Shown here: piece after piece, positions 27,516 to 36,465 of the stretch | How the letters are laid out: the number at the start of each line of letters is the position of its first letter | Position numbering within the stretch: the stretch's first letter is position 1 | Origin: Neobacillus piezotolerans | GTDB taxonomy: Bacteria > Bacillota > Bacilli > Bacillales > Cytobacillaceae | Direction: 5' to 3' | Length of the DNA stretch: 64,000 bases | Assembly (NCBI RefSeq): GCF_003362805.1 | Contig: NZ_QNQT01000005.1 | Span: forward strand, 186,001-250,000 | The notes under the pieces: generated by a model | What the model was told of the DNA's origin: nothing | The model's input: the letters and a program-made list of their open reading frames with translations, nothing else | The model's database searches: none | Translations under genes and position numbers: made by a program

Positions 27516-28268
27516 ATGAAACTAGTTTCATGGAATGTAAATGGAATTAGGGCTTGTGTGAATAAAGGGTTCCTGGATTATTTCCATCAAGTTGACGCCG
27601 ATATATTTTGTCTGCAGGAAACGAAGTGCCAAGAAGGGCAAATATCTCTCGAACTGGAAGGCTACTATCAATATTGGAACTACGCGGAGAAAAAAGGCTA
27701 TTCAGGAACAGCGGTTTTTACAAAAAGGCTGCCTCTTTCGGTCCGTTATGGCCTCGGTTCATTTGACAGTGAGCGCGAAGGAAGGGTAATCACGCTTGAA
27801 TATGAAGACTTTTACCTTGTAAACGTGTACACCCCGAATTCCCAGCGCGACCTTGCCCGACTTGGTTACAGGCTTGAATGGGAAGATTCAATCAAAAGCC
27901 ACTTGCTTGAATTGGAGGCGAAGAAGCCTGTCATTCTTTGCGGTGATTTGAATGTGGCCCATTCGTGGATCGACCTGAAAAATCCGAAGCCTAATGTTGG
28001 AAATTCAGGTTTCACTGATGAAGAAAGGGCTAAAATGACAGAATTGCTTGAGTCTGGTTTTATCGACAGCTATCGGTATTTTTATCCCGACCGGGAAGGC
28101 GCTTATACGTGGTGGTCATATATGAGTAAGGTCCGAGAGCGGAATATCGGGTGGCGCATCGATTATTTCATTGTTTCGAACAAGCTCGAGGAGCGTCTGA
28201 AGGGCGCGCATATTGATTGCAATATCATGGGCAGCGACCATTGCCCTGTCATTTTGGAAATAAAGTAG
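27516..28268 (+). CDS. exoA: Exodeoxyribonuclease III / AP endonuclease ExoA
   Basis: 250 residues. EEP-fold nuclease: SWNVNGIRA, LQETK (metal-binding Glu), VYTPNSQRD, CGDLNVAH (Asp/Asn), GWRIDYFI and the terminal MGSDHCPV with catalytic His. Cuts DNA 5' of abasic sites and has 3' exonuclease activity. ATG 27516 follows GGGGGAG; the longer frame from 27477 has no ribosome binding site. Acts downstream of Mug-like glycosylases. Confidence 0.93.
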   Translation: MKLVSWNVNGIRACVNKGFLDYFHQVDADIFCLQETKCQEGQISLELEGYYQYWNYAEKKGYSGTAVFTKRLPLSVRYGLGSFDSEREGRVITLEYEDFYLVNVYTPNSQRDLARLGYRLEWEDSIKSHLLELEAKKPVILCGDLNVAHSWIDLKNPKPNVGNSGFTDEERAKMTELLESGFIDSYRYFYPDREGAYTWWSYMSKVRERNIGWRIDYFIVSNKLEERLKGAHIDCNIMGSDHCPVILEIK

Positions 28269-28269
28269 G

Positions 28270-28308
28270 GCGGTAACCGGGTATACCTGGTTTCCGCCTT
28301 TTTTATTG
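28270..28308. terminator. Terminator between exoA and YitT gene
   Basis: GGGCGGTAACC pairs with GGTTTCCGCC, then TTTTTTATT. Confidence 0.75.
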
Positions 28309-28324
28309 GCTGAATATCGATAAT

Positions 28325-29143
28325 TTATTTCCTGAATCTACCTATTACCTCGAGGGCTTTTGTGATATGGACGAAAGCGCCTGGATCCGTCTTTTTGATG
28401 GTATCTTTTGTTTCCGATAATTCGTATTTCGTAATGACCGTTGTCAGCACTTTTTTCGGGGCATGCGTATAGCCTCCCTCGGCATCTGTCATGGTAATGC
28501 CGCGCTGATGCAGGCGAAGCAGGGCTTCATTCAGTTCATCCCATTTTTCCGTCACAATCGTAACCGCAAGCTTTGTGTGGCTCGTGTGGATTGTATCAAC
28601 CGCGCGACCCGAAGCAAAAATGGTAAACAGGGTATATAAGGTTTTATCCGCTCCGAATACAATTCCTGATGTAAGGACGACAAGGAGATTAATCCAGGTA
28701 ATTAGGACTCCCACGGGCATGTCCTTTTTCCGGGCAAGGATGAGGCTGATGATATCAATCCCGCCAGCCGAACCCCCAAAACGAATCAACCCCCCGATAC
28801 TAGTTCCGAAAAGGACTCCCCCAAAAATGCTCGACAGCAATAGGTCATTGCTAAAGGCATCGACAGGAAATGCCTTCATCAATACCGAAAGAAGAAGGAC
28901 GGAATAAACAGTATAAACGAGAAATCTCCTTCCCAAATGAAAATACCCGAGCACGAACAATGGGAGGTTGATTCCAAGGATAATCCATCCAGTGCTTATC
29001 GGCAAAAAGTTGCTGATGATAATAGAGATCCCAGCGACCCCGCCCGTCAGGACCTGGTGGGGGATTAAAAAGGAATTCAGCGCATAAGCCATTCCCGCAG
29101 TGAATATAGTGATTGCCGCAATCTGAAAAGCCGTTTTCCTCAT
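28325..29143 (-). CDS. YitT family membrane protein with DUF2179 domain
   Basis: 272 residues: five to six hydrophobic segments with the paired glycine motifs TGGVAGISIIIS and RFGGSAGGIDIIS, then a cytosolic DUF2179 domain (AVTIVTEKWDELNEALLRL to PGAFVHITKALEVIG). Function of this widespread Bacillus family is unresolved. ATG 29143 follows TTGAGGTG; the extension to 29173 is less likely. Confidence 0.85.
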   Translation of the reverse strand: MRKTAFQIAAITIFTAGMAYALNSFLIPHQVLTGGVAGISIIISNFLPISTGWIILGINLPLFVLGYFHLGRRFLVYTVYSVLLLSVLMKAFPVDAFSNDLLLSSIFGGVLFGTSIGGLIRFGGSAGGIDIISLILARKKDMPVGVLITWINLLVVLTSGIVFGADKTLYTLFTIFASGRAVDTIHTSHTKLAVTIVTEKWDELNEALLRLHQRGITMTDAEGGYTHAPKKVLTTVITKYELSETKDTIKKTDPGAFVHITKALEVIGRFRK

Positions 29144-29315
29144 AATTGACACCTCAATTGATAATTCAATCATACCTGTACTAGTCTATAGCCCAAAAAG
29201 GGCCAGGGCCAGTGAAACTTTTGTGGATATTTGCCCAGTGCGGTTTTTTATTGAGATTTCTTTTCGATTGGCGGGTATTGTATAACAAACCTCGATATGA
29301 AAGGAGGAGAGCGAG

Positions 29316-30716
29316 ATGAATATCGTGTGGTACAGGCGCGACCTGAGGGTGAACGACCATCTGCCCCTTTCAATGGCGGCCAAATACGGGGAAGTGCTTC
29401 CTTTGTATATTATTGAGCCGAGGCTTTGGCAAGGGGGAATTCTCTCCGCCCGGCATTTAGCCTTCGTGCTTGAAAGCCTCGAGGAATTGTCCAATCGGCT
29501 AGCCGGGCTTGGCGGCCGCCTTTATGTCACCTTGGGTAATCCGGAAGAGGTGTTCAAGAAGTTGAGGCAGGAGTATGGCGCCACCCGTGTCTTTTTTTAT
29601 AAAACGAGGGAGATGGCGGATTTCCCCTTTTTCGACAATCCGGAAAAAAGCGACATCCAATTCGAACCCACCCTGCCTTACACGTTTGAATCCAGGAACA
29701 TTCCTTCGAAAGCCAAATGGTTAAAAATGATGGAGGGTGAGGACGAAATAGCCCCGCCAAAACTGGCTTCCCCAGGGAGGCTGCCCCCTTGGCTTTCGGA
29801 CACCCTAGGAAAATTCCGGAGTTATCACGATGGCGGGGAGTTAATTCCTGCTGGCCAGCCAGGAGGGGAACGGAACGCGGAGGAAACGCTGCAATCTTTT
29901 TTAAAAGGAAGGTACGAAAAGTATGGAAGAAGCGAGGATGGCATTTTGAAAGCTTCGAATTATTCTAGCCGCCTTTCTCCATATCTTTCGTGGGGGAATC
30001 TATCATTAAAAACTGTTGTGAAAAAATCTTTGGGTGAATTGAGGGAAGCTAGAACTGCGGAACAGCAAAAAGCGATGACTTTGTTCCTGGACAGGCTCTA
30101 CTCCAGGTTCATCGCCTGTGAAACCTGCTGCTATGAAATGGATGGATTGCCATCATCAAAAGGAATTGCCTGGAATAGTGTAGAGGAGGAGCGGATACGG
30201 ATGGGTAGGACGGGTATCCCGATTATTGATGCCGCGATCCTTTCATTAAGGAAGACCGGATGGCTTCCATCTAGCCTTAGGGCTGTTTTGACAATTTTTT
30301 TATGCATTGGCCTGCGTCTTGACAAACAAATGGTAAAGGAGTTTCTTGGCAGCCTGCTGCTTGATTATGACCCATGTATTCTCACAAGGGAGGTGGAAAA
30401 ATGCGCTTCTTTGAGCGGAAGGAATTTATCGGGGTACTTTCACCCAGTTCGGTCAGGGAAGAAACTTGATCGCGAAGGGGTATTTATTAAGAGACATATT
30501 CCTGAATTAAACAGCCTTTCCGCCAAGTATGTGCATGAGCCATGGAGTTATCCGGGCTTTTACACGCTGGGTTATCCGGTCCCGTTAAAAGACCCGGAGA
30601 GCATATACAAGGCTATTAAACTGACAGCAGCGGATTCGGGCAACAAATCAAACAAGAATGTGACGAATCCGGTTGGGAACTGGGAGCAGATTGTTATGGA
30701 TTTATCCGAAGAATAG
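29316..30716 (+). CDS. Divergent cryptochrome/DNA photolyase family protein
   Basis: 466 residues. N-terminal photolyase alpha/beta domain opens IVWYRRDLRVNDHLPL, the classic start. The FAD-binding half keeps TGIPIIDAAILSLRKTGWLPSSLRAVLTIFL and the YFHPVRSGKKLDREGVFIKRHIPEL region, but the block that normally reads N-x-GNWQW or H-x-x-Q-x-Q is replaced by LTREVEKCASLSG, and the start of the domain (LYSRFIACETCCYEM) lacks the usual W-R-E/D-F motif. It may be an atypical photolyase, a light sensor, or a non-catalytic relative. ATG 29316 has GGAGGAGAG upstream. Divergent from the YitT gene. Confidence 0.75.
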   Translation: MNIVWYRRDLRVNDHLPLSMAAKYGEVLPLYIIEPRLWQGGILSARHLAFVLESLEELSNRLAGLGGRLYVTLGNPEEVFKKLRQEYGATRVFFYKTREMADFPFFDNPEKSDIQFEPTLPYTFESRNIPSKAKWLKMMEGEDEIAPPKLASPGRLPPWLSDTLGKFRSYHDGGELIPAGQPGGERNAEETLQSFLKGRYEKYGRSEDGILKASNYSSRLSPYLSWGNLSLKTVVKKSLGELREARTAEQQKAMTLFLDRLYSRFIACETCCYEMDGLPSSKGIAWNSVEEERIRMGRTGIPIIDAAILSLRKTGWLPSSLRAVLTIFLCIGLRLDKQMVKEFLGSLLLDYDPCILTREVEKCASLSGRNLSGYFHPVRSGKKLDREGVFIKRHIPELNSLSAKYVHEPWSYPGFYTLGYPVPLKDPESIYKAIKLTAADSGNKSNKNVTNPVGNWEQIVMDLSEE

Positions 30717-30885
30717 TATAACCTAATAGGGGATTCATATCATTTTAACAATGTGTACACAATTTAATTGGTTTTAAAGTTTCCATTTCTATTTAAATGT
30801 AATATACTAATTAAGAATAAATATAACACATTGAAAAGTAATCTTAAAAACTCTCACATTGATGAGGGCCGGGGAGGTGGGTTAA

Positions 30886-31515
30886 ATTAAACTGTCCAAA
30901 CGGCAGGAAGAAATAGTTGAAATCGTAAAGGCTTCCGGGCCGATTACCGGAAAACAAATCGCCGAAAAGCTTTCGGTTACAAGGGCTGCGCTTAGGCCCG
31001 ATCTTGCAATCTTAACGATGGCCGGAACGATTGACGCCCGCCCGAGGGTCGGATATTTCCTAAGCAAGAATGCCGCTTCCCCAGCTTTCGTCAATGGAAT
31101 AGAGCGAAAGCTGGTATCCGAGTATAAAGCCCATCCGATTGTAGTCCAAAAATCGGCTTCGGTATATGAAGCGATTGTCCAGCTTTTTTTGGAGGATGTA
31201 GGAACCCTTTACGTGGTGGATGAAAACGGCCATTTGGCCGGCGTTATTTCGAGGAAAGATTTACTCCGCGCTTCAATAGGGACAAAGAATACGGAAGACC
31301 TGCCAGTAAGCATTATCATGACGAGGATGCCCAATATCGTCATCATTGGCCAGAATGAGACGCTTCATGATGCCGCCAGAAAAATGATCGATTATCAGAT
31401 TGACTCCTTGCCGGTTGTAAAGGAAGTGGATAAAGTGACCAATACATATTCTATTATCGGAAGGATTACAAAAACAACCATCGTAAAAGCCTATCTTGAG
31501 ATTGCCGGGCTGTGA
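30886..31515 (+). CDS. ccpN: Gluconeogenesis repressor CcpN, apparent ATT start
   Basis: 209 residues: N-terminal winged helix (LSKRQEEIVEIVKASGPITG, then TRAALRPDLAILTMAG) and two CBS domains (residues about 75-135 and 140-205). CcpN represses gapB and pckA in B. subtilis on glycolytic carbon. An in-frame TAA at 30883 rules out a start further upstream, and the first ATG (31018) would delete the whole DNA-binding domain. GGAGG (30873-30877) is eight bases before ATT 30886, giving I/M-K-L-S-K-R-Q, so ATT is the best start; CTG 30892 is the alternative. The PPDK regulator gene follows 24 bp downstream, as in B. subtilis. Confidence 0.88.
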   Translation: MKLSKRQEEIVEIVKASGPITGKQIAEKLSVTRAALRPDLAILTMAGTIDARPRVGYFLSKNAASPAFVNGIERKLVSEYKAHPIVVQKSASVYEAIVQLFLEDVGTLYVVDENGHLAGVISRKDLLRASIGTKNTEDLPVSIIMTRMPNIVIIGQNETLHDAARKMIDYQIDSLPVVKEVDKVTNTYSIIGRITKTTIVKAYLEIAGL

Positions 31516-31539
31516 GCCTGTTTAAGGAGAGGAACGAAA

Positions 31540-32361
31540 TTGGCGGAAAAGGAAATTGTTTACGTAATATCTGATTCGGTCGGGGAGACAGCAGAAATCG
31601 TCGTGAAAGCCGTAGCATCACAATTCAATGGAGGCCATGTTGATATCCGGAGAAATTCGTATGTGGAAGACACGGAAGACCTAGAGGAAGCGATTTTGCT
31701 GGCAAGGAAGGACCATTCGCTTATTGCCTATACACTTGTCGTACCGGCGCTTAAGGAATACCTCGACAAAAGGGCGGCGGAGGAAGGGATTACTGCGATT
31801 GATTTGCTGAACCCTTTGATGGATGCATTTGTTAAAAGGTTCAACAAGGAGCCGAGGCACCGGCCTGGGCTGATGAGAAGGCTCGATGAGGAATACTTCA
31901 GGAAGGTCGAAGCCATCGAATTTGCTGTTAAATATGACGATGGGCGTGATCCCCGGGGAATTGCCAGGGCTGATATTGTTTTGATCGGCGTATCCCGTAC
32001 ATCCAAAACCCCTCTGTCCATGTATCTCGCGCATCAGCGATATAAGGTAGCCAACGTCCCCCTTGTTCCGGAAGTGGCTCCTCCGGATGAGATATTTACT
32101 CTTCGGAGAGGCAAATGTGTCGGGCTTATTATAACGCCTGACAAGCTCAATGCCATCAGGAAGGAACGATTAAAAGCGCTTGGCCTTACTTCACAGGCAA
32201 ATTACGCGAGTTACGAAAGGATATTGGAAGAACTCGATTACGCCGAAAAAATAATGAAGCGGGTCGGCTGCCCGGTCATCAACGTATCAAATAAGGCGGT
32301 TGAAGAAACGGCAAGCCTCATACTGGATGTTCTTAAAATGGAAAGGAGCTCAAACCGATGA
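31540..32361 (+). CDS. Pyruvate, phosphate dikinase regulatory protein (PDRP, DUF299)
   Basis: 273 residues. The P-loop-like GVSRTSKTPLSMYLA and the N-terminal VISDSVGETAE are family signatures. It is a bifunctional kinase/phosphorylase that uses ADP to inactivate and Pi to reactivate PPDK (or PEP synthase) at the active-site threonine. TTG 31540 follows AAGGAGAGG. Its stop overlaps the ppdK start by four bases (ATGA), so enzyme and regulator are translationally coupled. B. subtilis YqfL is the counterpart but lacks a PPDK partner. Confidence 0.93.
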   Translation: MAEKEIVYVISDSVGETAEIVVKAVASQFNGGHVDIRRNSYVEDTEDLEEAILLARKDHSLIAYTLVVPALKEYLDKRAAEEGITAIDLLNPLMDAFVKRFNKEPRHRPGLMRRLDEEYFRKVEAIEFAVKYDDGRDPRGIARADIVLIGVSRTSKTPLSMYLAHQRYKVANVPLVPEVAPPDEIFTLRRGKCVGLIITPDKLNAIRKERLKALGLTSQANYASYERILEELDYAEKIMKRVGCPVINVSNKAVEETASLILDVLKMERSSNR

Positions 32362-35027
32362 ATAAATTTGTTTATCTATTCAATGAGGGAAACAGTGAAA
32401 TGAAGGATTTGCTTGGCGGCAAGGGTGCGAACCTGGCAGAAATGTCGAGAATCGGGCTCCCTGTCCCGTTCGGATTTACGATTTCAACCGAAGCGTGCAA
32501 TGCCTATTACGATTCGGGGGAAACAATTCCAACTGAAGTAATGAGCCAGGTTTTGGAGGCGCTGGGAAATCTCGAAAAGAGGATGGGCAAAAGACTGGGG
32601 GATCCAGCCAATCCATTGCTTGTTTCCGTCCGGTCGGGTTCCAAATTCTCGATGCCCGGCATGATGGATACAATCCTGAATCTCGGGCTGAACGATGAAA
32701 CGGCTGAGGGACTGGCGGCACTGACGGGCAATCCCCGCTTTGTTTATGATTCTTATAGAAGGTTCATCCAGATGTTCAGTGATGTCGTCCTTGATGTCGA
32801 CACGTTTTTTTTCGAACAATTCCTGGAGGAAATACGCACTGCCAAGGGGTATTCCTCAGATCCGGAAATGAATGCCGCGGACTGGTCGGAAGTGATTGAA
32901 GGATACAAGAATATAGTTGAAAAGCATACGAGAAAACCGTTCCCGCAGGATCCGAAAGAGCAGCTATTCCTATCCATCAATGCTGTCTTTAATTCCTGGA
33001 ACAACCAGAGGGCTATCGTTTACAGGCGTTTGAACAAAATCCCGGACCATCTTGGCACCGCGGTTAATATCCAGAGCATGGTGTTTGGGAATATGGGCAA
33101 TGATTCGGGGACTGGGGTCGCATTCACCCGTAATCCTTCCACAGGCGAAGCCGCTCTTTATGGGGAATATTTATTTAACGCCCAGGGCGAGGATGTGGTC
33201 GCTGGAATTCGCACGCCACGGCCGATATCCACGCTTGAAGCTGAAATGCCGGAAGTCTACAGGCAGTTTGCTGAAACGTGCGAGAAGCTTGAAAAACACT
33301 ATCTTGACATGCAGGATATAGAATTTACGGTTGAAAAAGGGAAATTGTATATCCTCCAAACCCGAACAGGGAAAAGGACCGCGCAGGCGGCAATCCGGAT
33401 TGCCGTGGAGATGGTTGAAGAAGGCTTGATTTCCAAGGACGAAGCGCTGCTGCGTGTGGACCCTGACCAGCTCAACCAACTCCTTCACAGAAGGATTGAT
33501 GATAAGTCCGACCGTGTCCGCATTGCAAAGGGGCTGCCGGCATCACCTGGGGCTGCGACAGGCATGGTTGTATTTGATGCGGATGATGCGGAAAGCCTTG
33601 CCAAAGAAGGCAAAAAGGTCATTCTTGTCCGTCCGGAAACAACGCCGGATGATATCCACGGGATAATTGCGGCGCAGGCGGTCGTAACAAGCAGAGGCGG
33701 GATGACAAGCCACGCGGCTGTAGTCGCGCGAGGTATGGGCAAAGCGTGTGTTTGCGGCTGTGAAGCATTGAAAATTGATTTGAAGAAAAGAGTTTTTTCG
33801 GCAGGGGAAACCTCAGTGAACTACGGGGATGTCATTACAATCGATGGAAGCACTGGTGAAATCATGGTTGGGGAAATACCGATGATCGAGCCTGAACTTT
33901 CGGATGAATTCAAACTTCTGCTTTCATGGGCGGACGAAACAAGGGCCATTTCCGTTAGGGCAAATGCCGATAATCCAGGAGATGCCCGGAAGGCATTGGA
34001 GTTTGGCGCGGAGGGAGTTGGCCTTGTCAGGACGGAGCATATGTTCATGGATGCGGCGAGGGTGCCGATTGTACAGGAAATGATCCTGGCCGAAAGTTTC
34101 GAGGAGCGGAGTGCCGCGCTAGAAAAATTATTGCCTATGCAGCAGGGAGATTTTGAAGGAATCTTCGAGGTCATGAAGGGCTTGCCAGTGACAATCCGGC
34201 TTCTTGACCCGCCGCTTCATGAATTCATGCCAGACAAAGAGGAACTGCTCGTCGAAATTACGAAACTGCAAATCCTGGAGCCTGATTCAGCTGAATTAAA
34301 AGAAAAGGAACATCTCCTGAGGAAAGTCCGTCAGCTGGAAGAGTTTAATCCGATGCTCGGCCATAGGGGGTGCCGCCTTGGCATGGTGAATCCGGAAATT
34401 TATATGATGCAAGTGAAAGCAATTTTCTACGCTGCCGCGTCTGTCGCAGAGAAAGGAATTACCGTAAAACCTGAAATTATGATCCCGCTCGTCGGCCATG
34501 TACATGAGCTCAGGGAAATGCGGCAGCTGGTAATTGACGCGGCAACACAAATAAAAGAGGAATCCGGCAGGGATTTTGAATATACTGTTGGTACGATGAT
34601 AGAAATTCCAAGGGCTGCCCTGACGGCGGATGAAATTGCTTCGGAAGCGGACTTTTTCTCATTCGGGACAAACGACCTGACCCAGACAACTTTCGGATAT
34701 AGCCGTGATGACGCGGAGGGGAAATTCCTGCAAACATATATCGAAAGAAAGGTATTGCCGGAGAATCCTTTTGCCGTCCTCGACCAAAACGGGGTTGGGA
34801 AGCTCGTCGAAATGGCAGTAAAGCTTGGCCGGACAACCAAGCCGTCGCTAAAAACGGGCATTTGCGGAGAGCATGGGGGAGAGAAGAGCTCGATTGATTT
34901 CTGTTTCAGGATGGGACTTAATTATGTCAGTTGTTCCCCATTCCGGGTGCCTTTGGCGCGGCTTGCCGCGGCGCAGGCGACTATCCGCCACCGAAAGCCA
35001 GCGGAAACAGTGGCCTTGAATGCGTAA
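32358..35027 (+). CDS. ppdK: Pyruvate, phosphate dikinase
   Basis: 889 residues, full length. Order: N-terminal nucleotide-binding domain (GGKGANLAEMSRIGLPVP), central phosphohistidine domain with GGMTSHAAVVARGMGKACV (catalytic His; the preceding Thr is the PDRP target), and the C-terminal PEP/pyruvate TIM barrel ending GICGEHGG with the catalytic Cys (CGEHGG). Interconverts pyruvate + ATP + Pi with PEP + AMP + PPi, supporting gluconeogenesis or PPi-linked glycolysis. Together with ccpN and PDRP it forms a coherent PEP/pyruvate control operon. Confidence 0.95.
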   Translation: MNKFVYLFNEGNSEMKDLLGGKGANLAEMSRIGLPVPFGFTISTEACNAYYDSGETIPTEVMSQVLEALGNLEKRMGKRLGDPANPLLVSVRSGSKFSMPGMMDTILNLGLNDETAEGLAALTGNPRFVYDSYRRFIQMFSDVVLDVDTFFFEQFLEEIRTAKGYSSDPEMNAADWSEVIEGYKNIVEKHTRKPFPQDPKEQLFLSINAVFNSWNNQRAIVYRRLNKIPDHLGTAVNIQSMVFGNMGNDSGTGVAFTRNPSTGEAALYGEYLFNAQGEDVVAGIRTPRPISTLEAEMPEVYRQFAETCEKLEKHYLDMQDIEFTVEKGKLYILQTRTGKRTAQAAIRIAVEMVEEGLISKDEALLRVDPDQLNQLLHRRIDDKSDRVRIAKGLPASPGAATGMVVFDADDAESLAKEGKKVILVRPETTPDDIHGIIAAQAVVTSRGGMTSHAAVVARGMGKACVCGCEALKIDLKKRVFSAGETSVNYGDVITIDGSTGEIMVGEIPMIEPELSDEFKLLLSWADETRAISVRANADNPGDARKALEFGAEGVGLVRTEHMFMDAARVPIVQEMILAESFEERSAALEKLLPMQQGDFEGIFEVMKGLPVTIRLLDPPLHEFMPDKEELLVEITKLQILEPDSAELKEKEHLLRKVRQLEEFNPMLGHRGCRLGMVNPEIYMMQVKAIFYAAASVAEKGITVKPEIMIPLVGHVHELREMRQLVIDAATQIKEESGRDFEYTVGTMIEIPRAALTADEIASEADFFSFGTNDLTQTTFGYSRDDAEGKFLQTYIERKVLPENPFAVLDQNGVGKLVEMAVKLGRTTKPSLKTGICGEHGGEKSSIDFCFRMGLNYVSCSPFRVPLARLAAAQATIRHRKPAETVALNA

Positions 35028-35051
35028 AAATCCCTTCAGTCCCGTAAATGC

Positions 35052-35080
35052 TTGATATTTCGTGAAAAATAGTTTATGAT
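35052..35080 (+). promoter_or_regulatory. Sigma-A promoter for the riboswitch-terC transcript
   Basis: TTGATA (35052-35057), 17-bp spacer, TATGAT (35075-35080). Predicted start near 35087, just before the riboswitch. Confidence 0.7.
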
Positions 35081-35099
35081 TTTCCTATCTTATAGGATA

Positions 35100-35218
35100 A
35101 GCATAAAGGGGAGTAGCTTTTACAGCAAAGTCGTCAATTCGGGGCACTGCCTCCGGCTTTGTTGGCAGCAGCCATGTTGTTAGCAAGACCTTTACCTGTC
35201 AAGGGTAAGGGTCTTTTC
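35100..35218 (+). promoter_or_regulatory. yybP-ykoY (Mn2+) riboswitch with terminator
   Basis: Contains the characteristic AAAGGGGAGTAGC at 35105-35117, a central AGTCGTC.../GGCTTTGTTGGCAGCA segment and the closing GACCTTTACC. P1 pairs AAAGG (35105-35109) with CCTTT (35189-35193). The 3' P1 strand also forms a 12-bp hairpin (35185-35196 with 35203-35215) followed by TTTT, so ligand-stabilised P1 would prevent termination. The downstream gene is a TerC/YkoY exporter, the standard partner. Confidence 0.88.
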
Positions 35219-35225
35219 TGTCCAA

Positions 35226-35266
35226 AAAGGGCCCTTGCCAATCGGCAGGGGCTCTTTCTTTTTCCT
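35226..35266 (+). terminator. Second terminator in the terC leader
   Basis: GGGCCCTTGCC (35229-35239) pairs with GGCAGGGGCTC (35244-35254) including two wobbles, followed by TTTCTTTTT. It lies after the riboswitch terminator and is not obviously part of the switch. Confidence 0.75.
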
Positions 35267-35318
35267 AAGGATAATATAAAATTGAACATTTGTGGATTAC
35301 CCGAAACAAGTTGTTGTA

Positions 35319-35570
35319 ATCCAGCTCTAGCGCCTAGCCAGTTTTCATCTTGGGAGTGCTACCTTGAGTATCTTGTAACAAATCATGGCTTGATAAAGCG
35401 ATGATTTGTTACAGCTCGAGGTCGCTTCGGTCCTTCAGGTGAAGTCAAAGAGCGACTTCTCCTTCAGGCCCCCCACAAGAGTAATCGTCGGAAGCATAAT
35501 CATCGCACGAAGGAAAAGCGTAAGCTTTTTCGAGGAGCGCTTGTCGGGGCTGACCAAGGCGCTTCCGCAT
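35319..35570 (+). repeat. Dispersed Bacillaceae intergenic repeat element in the terC leader
   Basis: Begins CCAGCTCTAGCGCCTAGCC and ends GGGGCTGACCAAGGCGCTTCCGC, the two ends of a repeat I recognise from many Bacillus-type genomes. The arms GCGCC and GGCGC are complementary. Inside are a perfect 12-bp inverted repeat (GTAACAAATCAT at 35375-35386 with its complement at 35401-35412) and a CGAAGGAAAAGC/GCTTTTTCG hairpin. A truncated copy lies at 39424-39462. Confidence 0.7.
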
Positions 35571-35696
35571 CTTGTTCTATAGGCGCCCTCATTGCCGTTT
35601 AGGTTGCATTTTTCAATGGCATCTAAATTTAACCGTGCAATAAAGGGTAAACTAAAACAAATTCGCTGCAGGAGTCAACGAAGGAGGAATTATTCA

Positions 35697-36374
35697 ATGG
35701 AATTTTTTTCAATGGAGTTTTTAACGGCGCTCATGGCGATTGTCATGATTGATCTGGTCCTGGCAGGGGACAATGCAATTGTTATCGGCCTTGCCGCAAG
35801 GAACCTGCCTAAAAATCAGCAAAAAAAGGTCATCCTCTGGGGAACCGCGGGGGCCATAATCATCCGCTCGCTGGCGACAATCATTGTCGTTTGGCTTTTA
35901 AAAATCCCCGGCCTATTGCTCGTCGGAGGAGCATTGCTCATTTGGATCGCCATCAAGCTTTTGGCTGAGGAGAAAGGCCATGACGTTAAAGCGGGCGATA
36001 ACTTTTGGGCGGCGATCAGGACGATTATTATTGCCGACGCCCTGATGGGGCTGGACAATGTCCTGGCGGTGGCGGGTGCGGCGCATGGCAGTTTTGTGCT
36101 TGTCGTCCTTGGCCTGCTTATCTCGGTGCCGATTGTCGTATGGGGAAGTACCCTGATTTTGAAATGGGTCGATAGATTCCCCATCATCATTACGGTTGGC
36201 GCTGCCATCCTCGGGTGGACCGCCTCAAAAATGATTGTGAGCGAGCCTTTCCTGAAGGAATATTTCGCAAATCCTGTTATAAAATATGGGTTTGAGCTGC
36301 TAATCGTCGCGGCAGTCGTTTTCATTGGAAGGGCAATCAAGAATAAACAGCAAAAGGCGAATGGCACTGCTTAA
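35697..36374 (+). CDS. TerC/YkoY family manganese exporter
   Basis: 225 residues, about seven membrane segments. TerC signature residues: MIDLVLAGDNAIVIGLAAR near the N-terminus and IIADALMGLDNVLAVAGAA in the second half, with paired acidic residues in the membrane. Such proteins export Mn2+, and YkoY-type members act during metalation of secreted proteins. ATG 35697 follows GAAGGAGGA. Controlled by the upstream yybP-ykoY riboswitch; the leader is about 610 nt because a repeat element sits between switch and gene. Confidence 0.88.
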   Translation: MEFFSMEFLTALMAIVMIDLVLAGDNAIVIGLAARNLPKNQQKKVILWGTAGAIIIRSLATIIVVWLLKIPGLLLVGGALLIWIAIKLLAEEKGHDVKAGDNFWAAIRTIIIADALMGLDNVLAVAGAAHGSFVLVVLGLLISVPIVVWGSTLILKWVDRFPIIITVGAAILGWTASKMIVSEPFLKEYFANPVIKYGFELLIVAAVVFIGRAIKNKQQKANGTA

Positions 36375-36389
36375 AATTGTTTATGTTGG

Positions 36390-36421
36390 GGAACCAATCT
36401 TTATGATTGGTTCCTTTTTCT
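36390..36421 (+). terminator. Terminator of terC
   Basis: Perfect ten-base-pair stem GGAACCAATC/GATTGGTTCC followed by TTTTTCT. Confidence 0.88.
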
Positions 36422-36465
36422 ATAGTACTATCTAAAAGAGGCATTATAAGAGTAAGGGATTTACG

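Noticed and set aside
33171-34861. Long antisense open frames inside ppdK and other large genes
   Set aside because: They lack ribosome binding sites and domains and lie opposite strongly conserved proteins.
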